Shown here in pieces: positions 47,671-58,915 of a stretch of DNA of 64,000 nt. The first letter of the stretch is position 1. Each line of letters starts with the position of its first letter. The notes beneath the pieces were generated by a model, which saw nothing but the letters and a program-made list of their open reading frames with translations, did not search any database and was not told the origin of the DNA. Both the position numbers and the translations under genes were made by a program. The stretch is from Nymphaea colorata (lineage: Eukaryota; Streptophyta; Magnoliopsida; Nymphaeales; Nymphaeaceae): NCBI RefSeq assembly GCF_008831285.2, contig NC_045148.1, positions 8,311,001 through 8,375,000 of the forward strand, in the 5' to 3' direction.

Positions 47671-47887
47671 CACTACAAAAGATAAGGTTACCGACTGCCG
47701 AAAAACATCGGTAAAGGAGATGAAAGTGTTGGTGAAAATTTTATCGACTTCCTGCTCTAGGTGTTGGCAAAAATTTTGTCGGCAAAAATGTTCACCAACA
47801 TTTTCAGTCTGCGTATCAATGAAGATCATGTTCACCTTCACCGATAGCCACTCACCTTCACCGATGGCATGATTTTTTTTTGTAGGG
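47671..47887. mobile_element. CACTA-like (En/Spm) short non-autonomous element
   Basis: The left end is CACTACAAAAGATAAGG. The right end is TTTTTTTTTGTAGGG, one mismatch from the inverted CACTACAAAA. Sub-terminal repeats ATCGGTAAAGG, CACCGATAGCC and CACCGATGGC occur in both orientations, which is characteristic of CACTA elements. The target duplication is not clear. 217 bp, no coding. Confidence 0.7.
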
Positions 47888-47940
47888 CCTTGTCATGTAG
47901 CAGGCGGCCGAACATATGTTTTGGCCCAAACACAATTACC

Positions 47941-48134
47941 AGGGGTGGAGTCAAGGTAAGGCCTGCATGAGTTCTGGCCCACCTCAAAAAATTTTTTTTT
48001 TTTTAAATTTACACGTAAATTTTAAAAAATTTCACTTGTTTTATATAAAAAATTTGAAAAATGATATTTTGGCATAATCAAAATTCAGAAACTTTAATTC
48101 GACCGCCTCATAAAAAATTTTTAGCTCTGCCCCT
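47941..48134 (+). mobile_element. short element with GGGGTGGAGTC / GCTCTGCCCC ends (copy 2)
   Basis: The left end AGGGGTGGAGTCAAGG and the right end TTTTTAGCTCTGCCCCTG are inverted repeats. The interior matches the copy at 14,933-15,111 over most of its length. Confidence 0.75.
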
Positions 48135-48139
48135 GATAA

Positions 48140-48895
48140 TTACCTCCTTGGAAGATCGATGCAGTCTTACAAGATCTCAAGAATGTCGAATGTGGTACAC
48201 AAATATGGAGCTATAGCAGAGAATCAGGCACAAAAGGAAGGAGAATGTTATTCATCAAAGAGGTTACGTAGTTGCTAGCTTTTCTGTTGCGGCACTGGTT
48301 TGATATGAAAGTTGTGAGGAAGATGGATATGGATCATGAGGGATGTCTCCCAATTGTGAAGTTCATGCAACGGTGAGCAAAAGTATGCTTGTCAAGAAGG
48401 GATGTTTGGTGGAACAGTGTACAGGAGAGATTTATAATTCCAGTTAGTTATAAGGAAGGAGTAAAATGCCTTTTGTTCCTTTCCCTTTCAAGGGCGTGTT
48501 TGCTTCCAGGCAGTTGCTTTCATGGGAAAGAGACTCATCCTGTAAAGAAAATTCATCAACCTAGTGTGGGACATGCGATGTTTGAAAAAAAATCCAGTAT
48601 TTTTTTGTCTGTACATATTATTTGTTGGTAATCAAGATCGGAAGTGTACCTCCCAGCAGTCCTTTCATTGGAACGAGCACCGTCTTCTTGTGAAGAACAA
48701 TCCATTTAAGCATGCATGAGACAATTTTAGCAAGAAAATTAGTCTTACTTCATTTTCCGGGTGTGAACACCATTGCCTGTGACTTCTTCAACAAATTATA
48801 GAATTGGTTCGGCCTCGGCTTGAAACTTGTGAAGTGTGTTCATCAGGCTGGTCGGTCACGGCCCGCTGGTTATGAGTCTGAAAATCCTACCAATG
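48140..48895. other. intergenic, no recognised gene
   Basis: An 80-codon plus frame at 48,389-48,631 has no family resemblance. The region could be decayed retroelement sequence. Confidence 0.4.
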
Positions 48896-48899
48896 CCGA

Positions 48900-49135
48900 C
48901 TTTTGGTGAACCTAGTTATATGCGTTATATTGGTGCACGATTTGCATGATTTTTTCTTATGGTTAATGACTAAATATCCTTAGTTCAGACCGAAGAAAAA
49001 AAACTTGTTGTAACGACAAAATTAGAAATGGAAAAAAATAAAGACTATAGAAGACATTTTTTTTAATAAATTATCAAAATATCTTTCCCTCCTTTACTGC
49101 GCATGGTGTGCCACGTAACTTTACGTAACTTTCTC
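48900..49135. repeat. dispersed repeat, copy 2 (related to 43,195-43,440)
   Basis: It shows the same order of conserved blocks as copy 1. It contains a local cacgtaacttt / acgtaactttc duplication near its right end. Confidence 0.7.
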
Positions 49136-49439
49136 AATTTAAAGAAGTCGACCGATAAAATTTGAATTGGATATTTCCTTAATCATGTCCACTTTTAAAT
49201 ATTCAGCTTTGCACTATTCATATTGTGCCGCTGTACATTCTCAAAGTTTTGACATGTATTTATTTATATAATACAAGTCAGGAACAGGTGTTGTTTTATT
49301 TTTCAAAATTACATACACTTTTTCCTAAGGTTTTGGGATATATTTATTTTTAGAATGTAAATATGCAGGTTGTTGTATGTTTCACCATTAACTTACCAGC
49401 GAACACTGGCATCCTTTTTCATGCCACAGACACATGCAT

Positions 49440-50000
49440 GATACTTTTTGCTGCCCACCAATATGGGATAGATTCATAGAACCCTGCGACAAGGTGTTTT
49501 ATGACACTATTTCAAATTTTAAGGCAAAATCATTGAACAGTAACAATATATTATATAGATACCAAATAACCCATGTTTGATTTCCTCATATATGAGGGGA
49601 TCTGAGATAGACAATAGCTGAAATAGCTTTCAGACCACTTTGTGTGTGTGTGTGTGTGTTGTGAGATAGACAATCTCCTCCTCATGTTGGAAAGTAGGCC
49701 CGAGCCCAGGCGACATTCTTTCTGCCTTGCAATAATGATGCCTCCATAAGATAACTCCTCGTACTCTTTTAGCCGGGGTGGAGCCACATGTTGGTATGTG
49801 TGGGCAGTTGCCCACACGGCACGCCGTCCCACTACATATTAGTTGGGCCCAACTATTTTGCTTATTTATATATTAGTGTCCCTCAATTATTTAGTTATTC
49901 TTATTTGGTGCTTTTTGATCATTTTTAAGAGGTCCAAATTTTATCTTTTAAATCAATGCCCTGAGCCTGAAATTTCTGCCTGCGAGTCATTTTGACTCTC
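49440..50000. mobile_element. decayed short-element cluster
   Basis: 49,460-49,545 resembles the Tourist-like element interior (GATTCATAGAAC, AAGGTGTTTTATGA). At 49,771 starts a copy of the GGGGTGGAGCCACATG family containing the GTGTGGGCAGTTGCCCACAC palindrome. Its right end is unclear. A GT run lies at 49,640-49,659. Confidence 0.45.
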
Positions 50001-50493
50001 AATTTTTTCCTTGACAATCCCCAAAATGGTGGAACTATCAGACAATTAATGGGTGGACTTGTGGTGCCGAAACAAACACCCATTTGGGTGCCTTTCTAAC
50101 CGGAACTCAAACTCTACGCTAACGAGGACCGCCTGTGCCCATCGTCCATGGAAATAATTTTACTCCATGAGAAAACTGAAATCCAAGTTCTGAACCAGAC
50201 AAGGCCGACAGAATCCAAACGTCAATTTCCTATATCTCACAATGAGAGCAACAAGTTTGTCTCAAATGCATTCTCAAAGATTTGAATGATCATCAGATCA
50301 TGCTTTTTGTTTTCTTCTTTTGCTTGAGTCTCTGTCATTTTATGCACAATTCTCAGTCCATTCATTCGTTTGTGGCTTTGACGACGTTCTAGAAAACATC
50401 TAGCTGTATGCCATATCTAATTGACCAATCTGAAATACTAAACCTGATTTACAAAATGAAATTTGAAATTTGATCCTTCAAATCATACTCTTA

Positions 50494-50699
50494 GTGGTTG
50501 CTTAATTAACAATGAGAACAGTGAGAAACTATCACATAATCTGTCATAAAGATTCAAGTAGATTCATGGTGACAAACTATCACGCGAATCTGTTCTAAAG
50601 ATTGAAGCATGTTCATGTAAAACTTTTCGTGAATCTACTTGGATCTTTAAGGTAGATTCATGAAACAAGTTGTTACTATTCCCATTGCCAAACGACCTC
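50494..50699. mobile_element. Tourist-like MITE with TTA target duplication
   Basis: TTA flanks the element on both sides (50,491-50,493 and 50,700-50,702). The right end, read on the other strand, is GAGGTCGTTTGGCAATGGG. The left end is GTGGTTGCTTAATTAACAATG, an imperfect inverted match. The interior is a long imperfect palindrome with AAGTAGATTCATG / CATGAATCTACC-like arms. 206 bp, no coding. The features fit PIF/Harbinger-derived MITEs. Confidence 0.7.
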
Positions 50700-50702
50700 T
50701 TA

Positions 50703-52419
50703 ATGTATATGTGGTCATAATAAGATAATTAAATATGACAAGGGTTTGCATTTGTGCACATACAAAGGGCTAACTGGATATTTGAGAATCTAAAGGGCAT
50801 TGACATTTTCATAAATTTCTTGGATCCGAGATCTCGCCTTCGAACCCGGTCAAACTAATAGGGCCTAACATCCAGGCATGCCTTGTTCTAAGTCCTTGTG
50901 AATTGCCTTAGACATTTGGAGCACATGCCTCCTTCTATCTTGGAATTGAGCCACGACAAGAAATTAAAACCATTATGTGGTCAGGTTGGCTAAATGTTTA
51001 GGCAGTTTAAAATGGTGTGGAAAGATTTCTTGCTCTCACAAGTGATGATAAATGCTCCACGCCATAAGAGATCCTATTGAAGAGGTTTCTTCACATGGTG
51101 GAAAACAATAGGTATAATGACAGCTTGTTCTTTTCTTTCATTTGTCTTCCTTTCATATATAGCTGTTGAATTGGATGAGGATCATTGCGGTGCCAACAAA
51201 TTGAGCTTTGAGATTCAAGATCCCTTCCATGATTTCAACCTTATATAAGCAATACCAAATATTGAGTTCTTCCCTAAATCTCCTGTGTCGGCAAGAGAGA
51301 GGACCCAATGATCTTCTTGTAACCAAAATCGAATGTCGAATTCATTCTTAATGCTTCTAATTCTTTGGACTTGGACATACTTTGTGGTACTTGTAGTAGT
51401 AATTGACTATCAGGATGTATTACTAGATTTAATTATAAAATGTTCTATGAGGATGTATTATTAGGTTTAATTAGCATTATAAAGATTGCTACAGGAAGCT
51501 GCCCATCAATGTGGGCCGTTGTTAATAAAATTTATTATTGATGGGCTTAGAATAGCTGGTCAGCCTGAGGGTCAGTGCGATTCTCGTTGATGCTACTCTT
51601 TCAAACTGCAAACGGTGGCATACACGACACTTGATCGAATTGAAGGAAGCGTATACTGTATGAACACCCACGTCTCGAAGCAACCATGGTCCTTAGTGGT
51701 AGAGGGAAGGGGGGATGGGTTGTCTTTCGTATACTACTGACATAGACCTCTGTTGATAGAATCTTTTATGCTATTTCTACTCATTGTAGAAAATACTTGG
51801 GAGTGATCATCAACGTTTTAATGGCCGCTCTGTGGCTTTCGAGCAATGGTGCCAGCTGCTTGCCATGCCAATTGATGAGCAGTCTTGTTCGGGCGTCGAA
51901 ACGAAGTACCCTAATTGGCACCCTGAATCCTGCAGTATACTAGCAAGAAGCTAAAATGGCTTTGTTGTTTGTTGGGTGATCTCTTGTATGTCTCATTTAG
52001 AAAGCACCAAAAGTACATATTAAGTAGCTATATAACATAACATAAAACTAAATAACTTCAATTTTTTATATCTGATTAAGATTACCGCATTTTATAAGCT
52101 AGGACAGCTTCAGGACTGATTTTTCCATGGATTCTAATACAACTAAAAGCCCACAAATCATAATATTCTGCATTTTAAAAAACCGAAACTTGGTTGTCGT
52201 GAACTTGACTTCAAGTGAATGAAGTAATTCTGATGGGAACTGCCTTCCACCAGCCTTTTAACTACTGTATCCAACACTTTAACTTTGTAATTGCATAATA
52301 GTTGTGTCCGATTTAACTGGGTGTGTTTTAATTGTATGGAAAATTGGTTTACTTTCTACAAGAATGAAAAGTTAGCTAGATGAGCTTTTCATTAATTGTC
52401 GCCATAAGTTTTAAGTATG
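50703..52419. other. intergenic, no gene seen
   Basis: A mix of AT-rich and moderately GC-rich DNA. No frame of recognisable family. Confidence 0.45.
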
Positions 52420-52610
52420 TCTCTCAAAGCATTCTGACACTTATATTTGCTTCTGAGAGTTACATGTTTAGAAGCATTTAAGAATGGCATGATAATATTT
52501 CATTCTATAGCTAACTTTATGTAAAGGAACTCATAAAAATAGCTAAAATTTGCTTATTATTAGCACAAAAGAACTTAGAGTTTGAATCATTTCCGAGAGA
52601 GGGCTGTTGG

Positions 52611-52763
52611 CAGCGGCGGAGGGAGGTGTGGGCTACGTGTAAGCAGTTGCCCACACACAACCCAAAAATTTTCTCAATAATTTTTTTTTTCACTTATATA
52701 TGGTGTCCCTTAAAATTTTATATTTAGTTTCTCTTAACCAGAATTTACTAGCTCCGCCCTTGG
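52611..52763 (+). mobile_element. short element with CAGCGGCGGAGG / TAGCTCCGCCCTTGG ends (unit A copy)
   Basis: The ends are inverted repeats of the GGCGGAGCC type, and an imperfect GTGTGGGC...GCCCACAC pair lies inside the left end. The equivalent copy at 55,487-55,646 sits at the same place in unit B, so insertion predates the duplication. Confidence 0.7.
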
Positions 52764-53499
52764 CTATTGGAAATAATTCTGCAACTACGAGAGTGCAATT
52801 GATCAAGCCGTTGAAATATTCGATCTGGCCATGGTGGTCTCATCGGTATCACTGTTATGAAGACGTGATCAATGCTTCCAGACATGAATTGTTTCCTCCG
52901 AAGAGAGAGGCTGCAACTACATTCACACTAAAAAAGCCTTTCAATTTGACCAGAAAAGGTTGTCTCTTTCAATTGAAACTGATGAAATCCACGGGTTTGA
53001 TAGAAGACAGACCCAAACTAGGCCTAGCCACGCTTTTGACCACCTGCAAGGTTTGAACTGGAATCCCCTTAATAAGCGGGAATCTTTTCGGCGGGCCGAC
53101 AACGATAATCTTGTGGAGGAAACTAGACCAAATCCAATTTAGCCACGATTTGTTTTGGGTGAGCAGGAAAAGTATTTCGTCTGCTCAGAAGCAGAGATAA
53201 GTGGGATTTCTTTCGTGTGCCTCACGGAGCCACTCTAAAACCATAAATTTATAGTTGGATTTAGGTGAACTTGGGTCCAGTTATGTAAAACAGTGCAATA
53301 TAGGGTGTTGATATCATGAAAGCTCGAAACAAAAACTGACCGCCTAATAGCCCTCACCCCGTCTATTGTCCAACCTCCTTGAGGATTAGATCGTGAATTT
53401 GTTTTCACTATTCAATGACACTGTGACCTATATCTTCACTTGGAAAAACAGGACTACTATGTTAGAAAAATATTTCACATGTAGACATGTCTAAATAGG

Positions 53500-53682
53500 A
53501 CTATGTCAAAAGAGATGATAATGCAAATTTCAAGTCAAGTTCAAAAGAAAGTTGGAAAGCAACATTAATGGTGGATCGAACATTCCTGGGGTGGCAGTAT
53601 GAACGAGCAGGAACCAAAAGGAAGAGAAGCAATACCTCATTTGGTGCTGATTTTCTTTTTGGTCAACACTTCGCTTTCTGAT
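53500..53682 (+). CDS. conserved coding-like frame of unknown function in unit A
   Basis: About 60 codons read KRDDNANFKSSSKESW, then WKATLMVDRTFLGWQYERAG and TKRKRSNTSFGADFLFG before a stop, with a basic RKR core. Unit B carries the same frame (56,444-56,638) with only conservative changes (K/R, E/D, F/L). It could be a terminal exon of a gene that was duplicated, but no donor or partner exon was established. The function is unknown, and similarity may only reflect the recent duplication. Confidence 0.25.
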
Positions 53683-55486
53683 TTATCAGGCACAGTAAAG
53701 CGGATGCATGTGCTCAAGTCTGATTTAGTCTTACTACCAGTAGTAAGCAAGATACACGTATTACTAGAGATAAAATAGGCATCACATGCTTGAAATTCCC
53801 TGTTGATACAGCCTTGTTGCTAGTTGTGTCGATTTTAGAAATAATGGCTCTCACTTTCAGGTCTCTTTCCTGCATGTAAAATCTCAATAAATTATAAAAG
53901 GTTGTTTCGTAGGAAATATCGACTATTTTGGAAAAGCACAATAATGCAAGTTTTTTGTCGTTGGGCTTTTCTCATGGGGCCATTGATGACAACTTTTATT
54001 AATTTCTACCGACGTAATTCATTTTTCCTTTTTTTTTTCTCTTTTCGTATGTAGGTATTAGCACGAAACAATCTTGCACTGTAAATGGCTTGATTGGTTG
54101 ATGTTATGGATGAACTGCAGCCAACCATTTCAAGCACTTGAGATGTCAATTTTGAGTGCTTTAAAAGAGCAAACATTGATATGCAAGTTAAAGTATAACA
54201 GATGCGTCACCTCATAGCACCAAAGGCAAGGTTGGTATCTTCAGAGATACGGTGAAGGGTGAAGGTTTCACCCTCTTATTGGGTGGTAACCTCACATTCA
54301 TATTCACATTTACACTGTTTTGATTTATATATATATATATATATGTGTGTGTTTTCTTTTCAATTCTATGCTTCCCTCATTTTATGTTTTTTTCTCATTC
54401 TATTATTTTCTCAATTTAAAAAATATGACCATTTAATCCTTTCTCTCCCTTTGTGCAAATAGCAGGGCCTCATAGCTAGCAATGTCTACTGATCGGATTC
54501 AAACAAAATATATACACTTTTTACCGTATTCACTTTTTTGGAAAACAAGTATTATATTTGAATTTGGACTTGGATATGAATTAAAAAAAAAATTACAACA
54601 TATCCGAATCTGCATTCATAATCCAAATCCAATTTTTATGTTCACATCTGAATTTGTATTTGATTTTCAAACCTAGTCCAGGAATATAACTATGTAAATG
54701 TGTGAACATTCAATATTTTGATATGTATTTAAAACAATCCGATCCGAATCTGGATCTGATAGAAGAAGCTGTAAAAGTTGATATGCTTCCCGTAGCCTAA
54801 CCCGACGGTTAATGCCTTCGTTTTTCTTTTTTCGATCATCAAGAGGCAAGGTGCTTAGCTAGCGTATTACCAATTGGTGACAACATAGTTGAATTCCTCA
54901 AACTTATTTGTATATAGTTTAGAATTTCACTTCAAATCCTTATGAATATTGGTCTGCCAATTGGACGTGCTCTATTTTACCAAAGAGTTCCATTTAAGAC
55001 TTTCAGGTCGAGACATCGAGAGTTCAATATCTGGAAGGTGTCTCAAGTAGAGGTGACACTTATATTTGCTTCTGAGAGTTACATGTTTAGATGCATTTAA
55101 GAATGGCATGATAATATTTCATTTTATAGCAAACTTTATGTAAAGGAACTCGTAAAAATAGCTAAAATTTGCTTACAATAGCACAAAAGAACTTAGTGTT
55201 TGAATCATTTCCGTGAGTTCAAATGCACTCTAAAATTGGTTCCTCTCCAATTTTTATGCACAAGACAGGAATCTACCGAGGTTTGAGCAGATAAATTTAT
55301 GTGATCACTTGTAGTTTACTACTGTTTAATGGCAAAATAGTCCTGAAGTTAAGCTTCTTTATCCATTAGAAAGACATTTCTTCATGTTGGGTACACACGA
55401 AGAACCAACCAGAAGATTAATACAACATGGGAGCTACAGTAAGAATGATCAGACATCACCCATTCACGTGAGATGACAGCGGCGGA

Positions 55487-55646
55487 GGGAGGTGTGGGCA
55501 ACGTGTAACTGTGTAAGCAGTTGCCCACACGGAACCCAAAATTTTTTAAAATTTTGTATTGATATTTCTCAATAATCTTTTTTCACTTGTATTTTAAATT
55601 TTATATTTAGTTTCCTTTCACCAGAAATTTTTAGCTCCGCCCTTGG
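55487..55646 (+). mobile_element. short element with CAGCGGCGGAGG / TAGCTCCGCCCTTGG ends (unit B copy)
   Basis: It matches the unit A copy, with an extra GTAACT near the left end and small differences in the AT-rich centre. Confidence 0.7.
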
Positions 55647-56443
55647 CTATTGAAAATAATTCTGCACCGACGAGAGTGCAATTGATCAAGCCGTTGAAAT
55701 ATTCCATCCGGCCACGGTGGGCTCATCGGTATCACTGTTATGAACATGTGATCAATGCTTCCAGACATGACTTGTTTCCTGCTAAGAGAGAGGCTGCAAC
55801 TACATTCACACTAAACAAGCCTTTCAATTTGACCAGAAAATGTTCTCTTTCAATTGAAACTGATGGAATCCCCGGGTTTGAACTGGAATCCTCTTAACAA
55901 GCGGGAATCTTTCTGGCTGGCCGGCATCGACAATCTTGTGGAGGAAACTAGGCCAAATCCAATTTAGCTACAAATTTGTTTTGGGTGAGCAGGAAAAGTA
56001 TTTCGTCCACTCAGGAGCAGAGATACATGGGGTTCCTTTCGTGTGCCTCACAGAGCTACTCTAAAACCTTAAATTTATAGTTGGAGTTAGGTAGATTTCG
56101 GTCCAGTTATGTAAAGCAGCCCCACGAGACCTAGGTCACTGGCCCGAACTTGGGTAGACTTGGTTGTTAGTGTCCCATGGAAAGAAAAAAAAGTCTAGCT
56201 CTGTCCCTCCCTCTACTATAGTTTAACTTGCATATTCATGACACTTTTTTGCAATATTGAGTGTTGATATCATGAAAGCTCGAAACAAAGACTGACTGCC
56301 TACCAGCCCTCACCCCATTCATTGTGCCAACCTCCTTGAGGATTAGACAGTAAATTTATTCTCACTATTCAACAGTACTCTGACGCATATCTTCACTTAG
56401 AAAATCAGGACTACTATGTTAGACAAATATTTCATATGTACAC

Positions 56444-56638
56444 ATGTCTAAACAGGACTATGTCAGAAGAGATGATAATGCAAATTTCAAGTCAAGTTCA
56501 AAAGACAGTTGGAAAGCAACATTAATGGTGGATCGAACATTCCTGGGGTGGCAGTATGAACGAGCAGGAACCAAAAGGAAGAGAAGCAATACCTCATTTG
56601 GTGCTGATTTTCTTCTTGGTCAACACTTCGCTTTCTGA
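56444..56638 (+). CDS. conserved coding-like frame of unknown function in unit B
   Basis: An open frame from MSKQDYVRRDDNAN to FLLGQHFAF, 64 codons. It is the counterpart of the 53,500-53,682 frame of unit A. Only here does the frame begin with an in-frame ATG; unit A has a TAG at the equivalent position (TCTAAATAGGAC). No family was recognised. Confidence 0.25.
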   Translation: MSKQDYVRRDDNANFKSSSKDSWKATLMVDRTFLGWQYERAGTKRKRSNTSFGADFLLGQHFAF

Positions 56639-57344
56639 TTTATCAGGCACAGTAAAGCGGATGCATGTGCTCAAGTCTGATTTAGTCTTACTACCAGTAG
56701 TAAGCAAGAGACACGTATTACTAGAGATAAAATAGGCGTCACATGCTTGAAATTCCGTGTTGATACAGCCTTGTTGCTAGTTGTGTCGATTTTAGACATA
56801 ATGCAGGCCCTCACTTTCAGGTCTCTTTCCTCCATGTAAAATCTCAATAAATTTAAAAAGGTTGTTTCGTAGGAAATATCGACTATTTAGGAAAAGCACA
56901 ATAATGCAAGTTTTTGTCGTTGGGCTTTGCTCATGGGGCCATTAATGGCAACTTTTATTAAATTTCGACCGACGTAATTCATTTTGCCTTTTTTTTTTCC
57001 TTTTCGTATGTAGGTACTGTCATGAAAGAATCTCGCACTGTAAATGGTTTGATTGTATTCTTTCTAATCATGAAAGAGGTGTAACGGATGGGGTAGGGAC
57101 TGGTAGGCAGCCAACCTCTGTTTCAAGCACCCGAATTGTCAACTTTCGGTGCTACCGATATGCAAGTTGAAATATAATGGATATGTCACCTCAAGACACT
57201 CAAAACAAGCTTGATAGTATCCTGAGAGATGGAGAGAAAGAGGAAGACTTCACTCACTTATTGAGATGTATGATGAAATACTTCTACTCACCCAACCTCA
57301 CATTCATATTCTCATTCATACTGTTTTCAAGTATCCAAAGAGAA

Positions 57345-57345
57345 T

Positions 57346-57412
<67 letters not shown>

Positions 57413-57421
57413 TGTGTGTGT
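57345..57421. repeat. compound (CT)n(AT)n(GT)n microsatellite
   Basis: Uninterrupted CT, AT and GT runs follow one another. The corresponding site in unit A (54,326-54,351) has only a short AT and GT run. Confidence 0.95.
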
Positions 57422-57590
57422 ATTTCAATTATATGCTTCCCTCATTCTATTCTTTTCTCAATTTAAAAAAGATGACCACTTAATCCTCTTTATATATATA
57501 TATAGTGTGTGTGTATTTCAATTATATGCTTCCCTCATTCTATTCTTTTCTCAATTTAAAAAAGATGACCACTTAATCCTCTTTTGCTTT
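57400..57590. repeat. tandem duplication of about 95 bp inside unit B
   Basis: tatatatagtgtgtgtg, tatttcaattatatgcttcc, and ctcaatttaaaaaagatgacc followed by acttaatcctctt occur twice in direct succession. Unit A has one copy. Confidence 0.95.
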
Positions 57591-58110
57591 CCCTCTTCCT
57601 TTGTGCAAATAGCAGGGCCTTATAGCCAGCAATGTTAACTAATGGGATTCAAATAAGATAAATAAGCACTTTACCGTATTCACTGTTTGGAAAACATGTA
57701 TTATATTTGAATTTGGATTTGGATATGAATTAAAAAAATTTATAACATATCCGAATCTGCATTCATAATCCAAATCCGATTTTTATATTCACATCTGAAT
57801 TTGTATTTGATTTTCAAACCGAATCCAGGAATATAACTTTCTAAACGTACGAACATTGAATATTTTGCTATTTATTTAAAACAATCCGATCCGAATCTGG
57901 ATCTGATAGAAGAAGCTGTGAAAGCTGATATCCTTCCCGTAGGCCAAGCCGACGGTTAATGCCTTCGTTTTTCTTTTTTCGATCATCAATAGGCGAGGTG
58001 CTTAGCTAGCGTATTACCAATTGGTGACAGCAATAGTTGAATTCCTCAAACTTATCTGTATATAGTTTAGAATTTCACTCCAAATCCTTATGAATATTGG
58101 TCTGCCAATT

Positions 58111-58635
58111 TGAAATAACTGTAGAGAGTGCACAACCTAATTGATTGTGGTCAATAACCAGATCTGCTCACGCTCAAACTTTGTCAGACTCCTCATTATA
58201 TGGTTCACTACTACTTCGGCAATTATATTGATCTTGGCATGCCATAAGGATGATTTTAATTGCCGGATGAGAAGTGCTCAAACTTTCGTTTAGGCTCGTA
58301 TAATTGCATCAAGGTGAGAACTTAACTAGGGAAATAAATTCTTTGATCTCGGGCTAGGCCTACACTGAATCTGACTGAATCGAATTTTGAATGAGAACTC
58401 ATTTTCTAACATTGGATTCTGATGATGTGACCAGTATAAGATCAAACATTTGTTAGGTCCAATCCTTGTTGAATCCTAGCTAGCTAATAAACTCAATCAG
58501 ATTTGTTTATAAAAGTATATATTGCATACTCAATCTAAATCTGGTTATTATGTGAATTCAGATTTCCTTATCAGTAGGGCGAGGCCACGGTCCGACAAAG
58601 CCAGACTCCGGCAGGTCCAAAGCCCTTGTCAGCAG
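58111..58635. other. intergenic, no gene seen
   Basis: AT-rich to moderate composition. No recognisable feature. Confidence 0.45.
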
Positions 58636-58688
58636 CCTTAGTTATCGGACAGGCTCCGGCCATCAAATTCAGGCTCATGGGTACTTAC

Positions 58689-58820
58689 TTCAATGTCTAC
58701 CATTGCTTGAAACTTTAATATTTCATCTTTTAATATCTCAAAAACCCTCGGTAACTCTCTGTTAAGTGTTTCAAATGAAGTCATCAATAACATCATACCA
58801 AGAGCTTTTATGGCAGCCAT
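58689..58820 (-). CDS. coding-like exon of unknown product
   Basis: On the minus strand a frame from an ATG at 58,820 reads MAAIKALGMMLLMTSFETLN, then RELPRVFEILKDEILKF and QAMVDIE, followed exactly by a perfect plant donor GTAAGT (58,688 downward). The frame stays open upstream across a TA microsatellite to a CACCAG acceptor-like site near 58,866. The amphipathic helical look and the donor suggest a real exon or a recent pseudoexon. The family is not recognised. Confidence 0.35.
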
Positions 58821-58915
58821 GGCGACGTGCCAAGAGTTATATATATATATATATAACCCAGCCTGGTGAGTTTATTTTTTTAACCCAGTTTTTGTTTTCG
58901 AAAGTCTACAAAGAA

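Larger units (their letters stand above)
52420..54963. repeat. segmental duplication, unit A
   Basis: This unit is repeated in direct orientation at 55,035-58,110 with high similarity over its whole length, from ...TGACACTTATATTTGCTTCTG to ...GAATATTGGTCTGCCAATT. It contains the short hAT-like element 52,611-52,763, coding-like frames at about 52,764-53,056 and 53,500-53,682, and an AT/GT microsatellite at 54,326-54,351. It has about 65 bases near 52,990-53,055 that unit B lacks. Confidence 0.9.
55035..58110. repeat. segmental duplication, unit B
   Basis: This is the second copy of unit A in the same orientation, separated from it by about 70 bases. Relative to A it carries about 260 extra bases at 55,215-55,480 and about 135 extra bases at 56,115-56,250. 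It also has an internal tandem duplication of about 95 bases at 57,400-57,590 and a much expanded CT/AT/GT microsatellite at 57,345-57,421. Confidence 0.9.
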
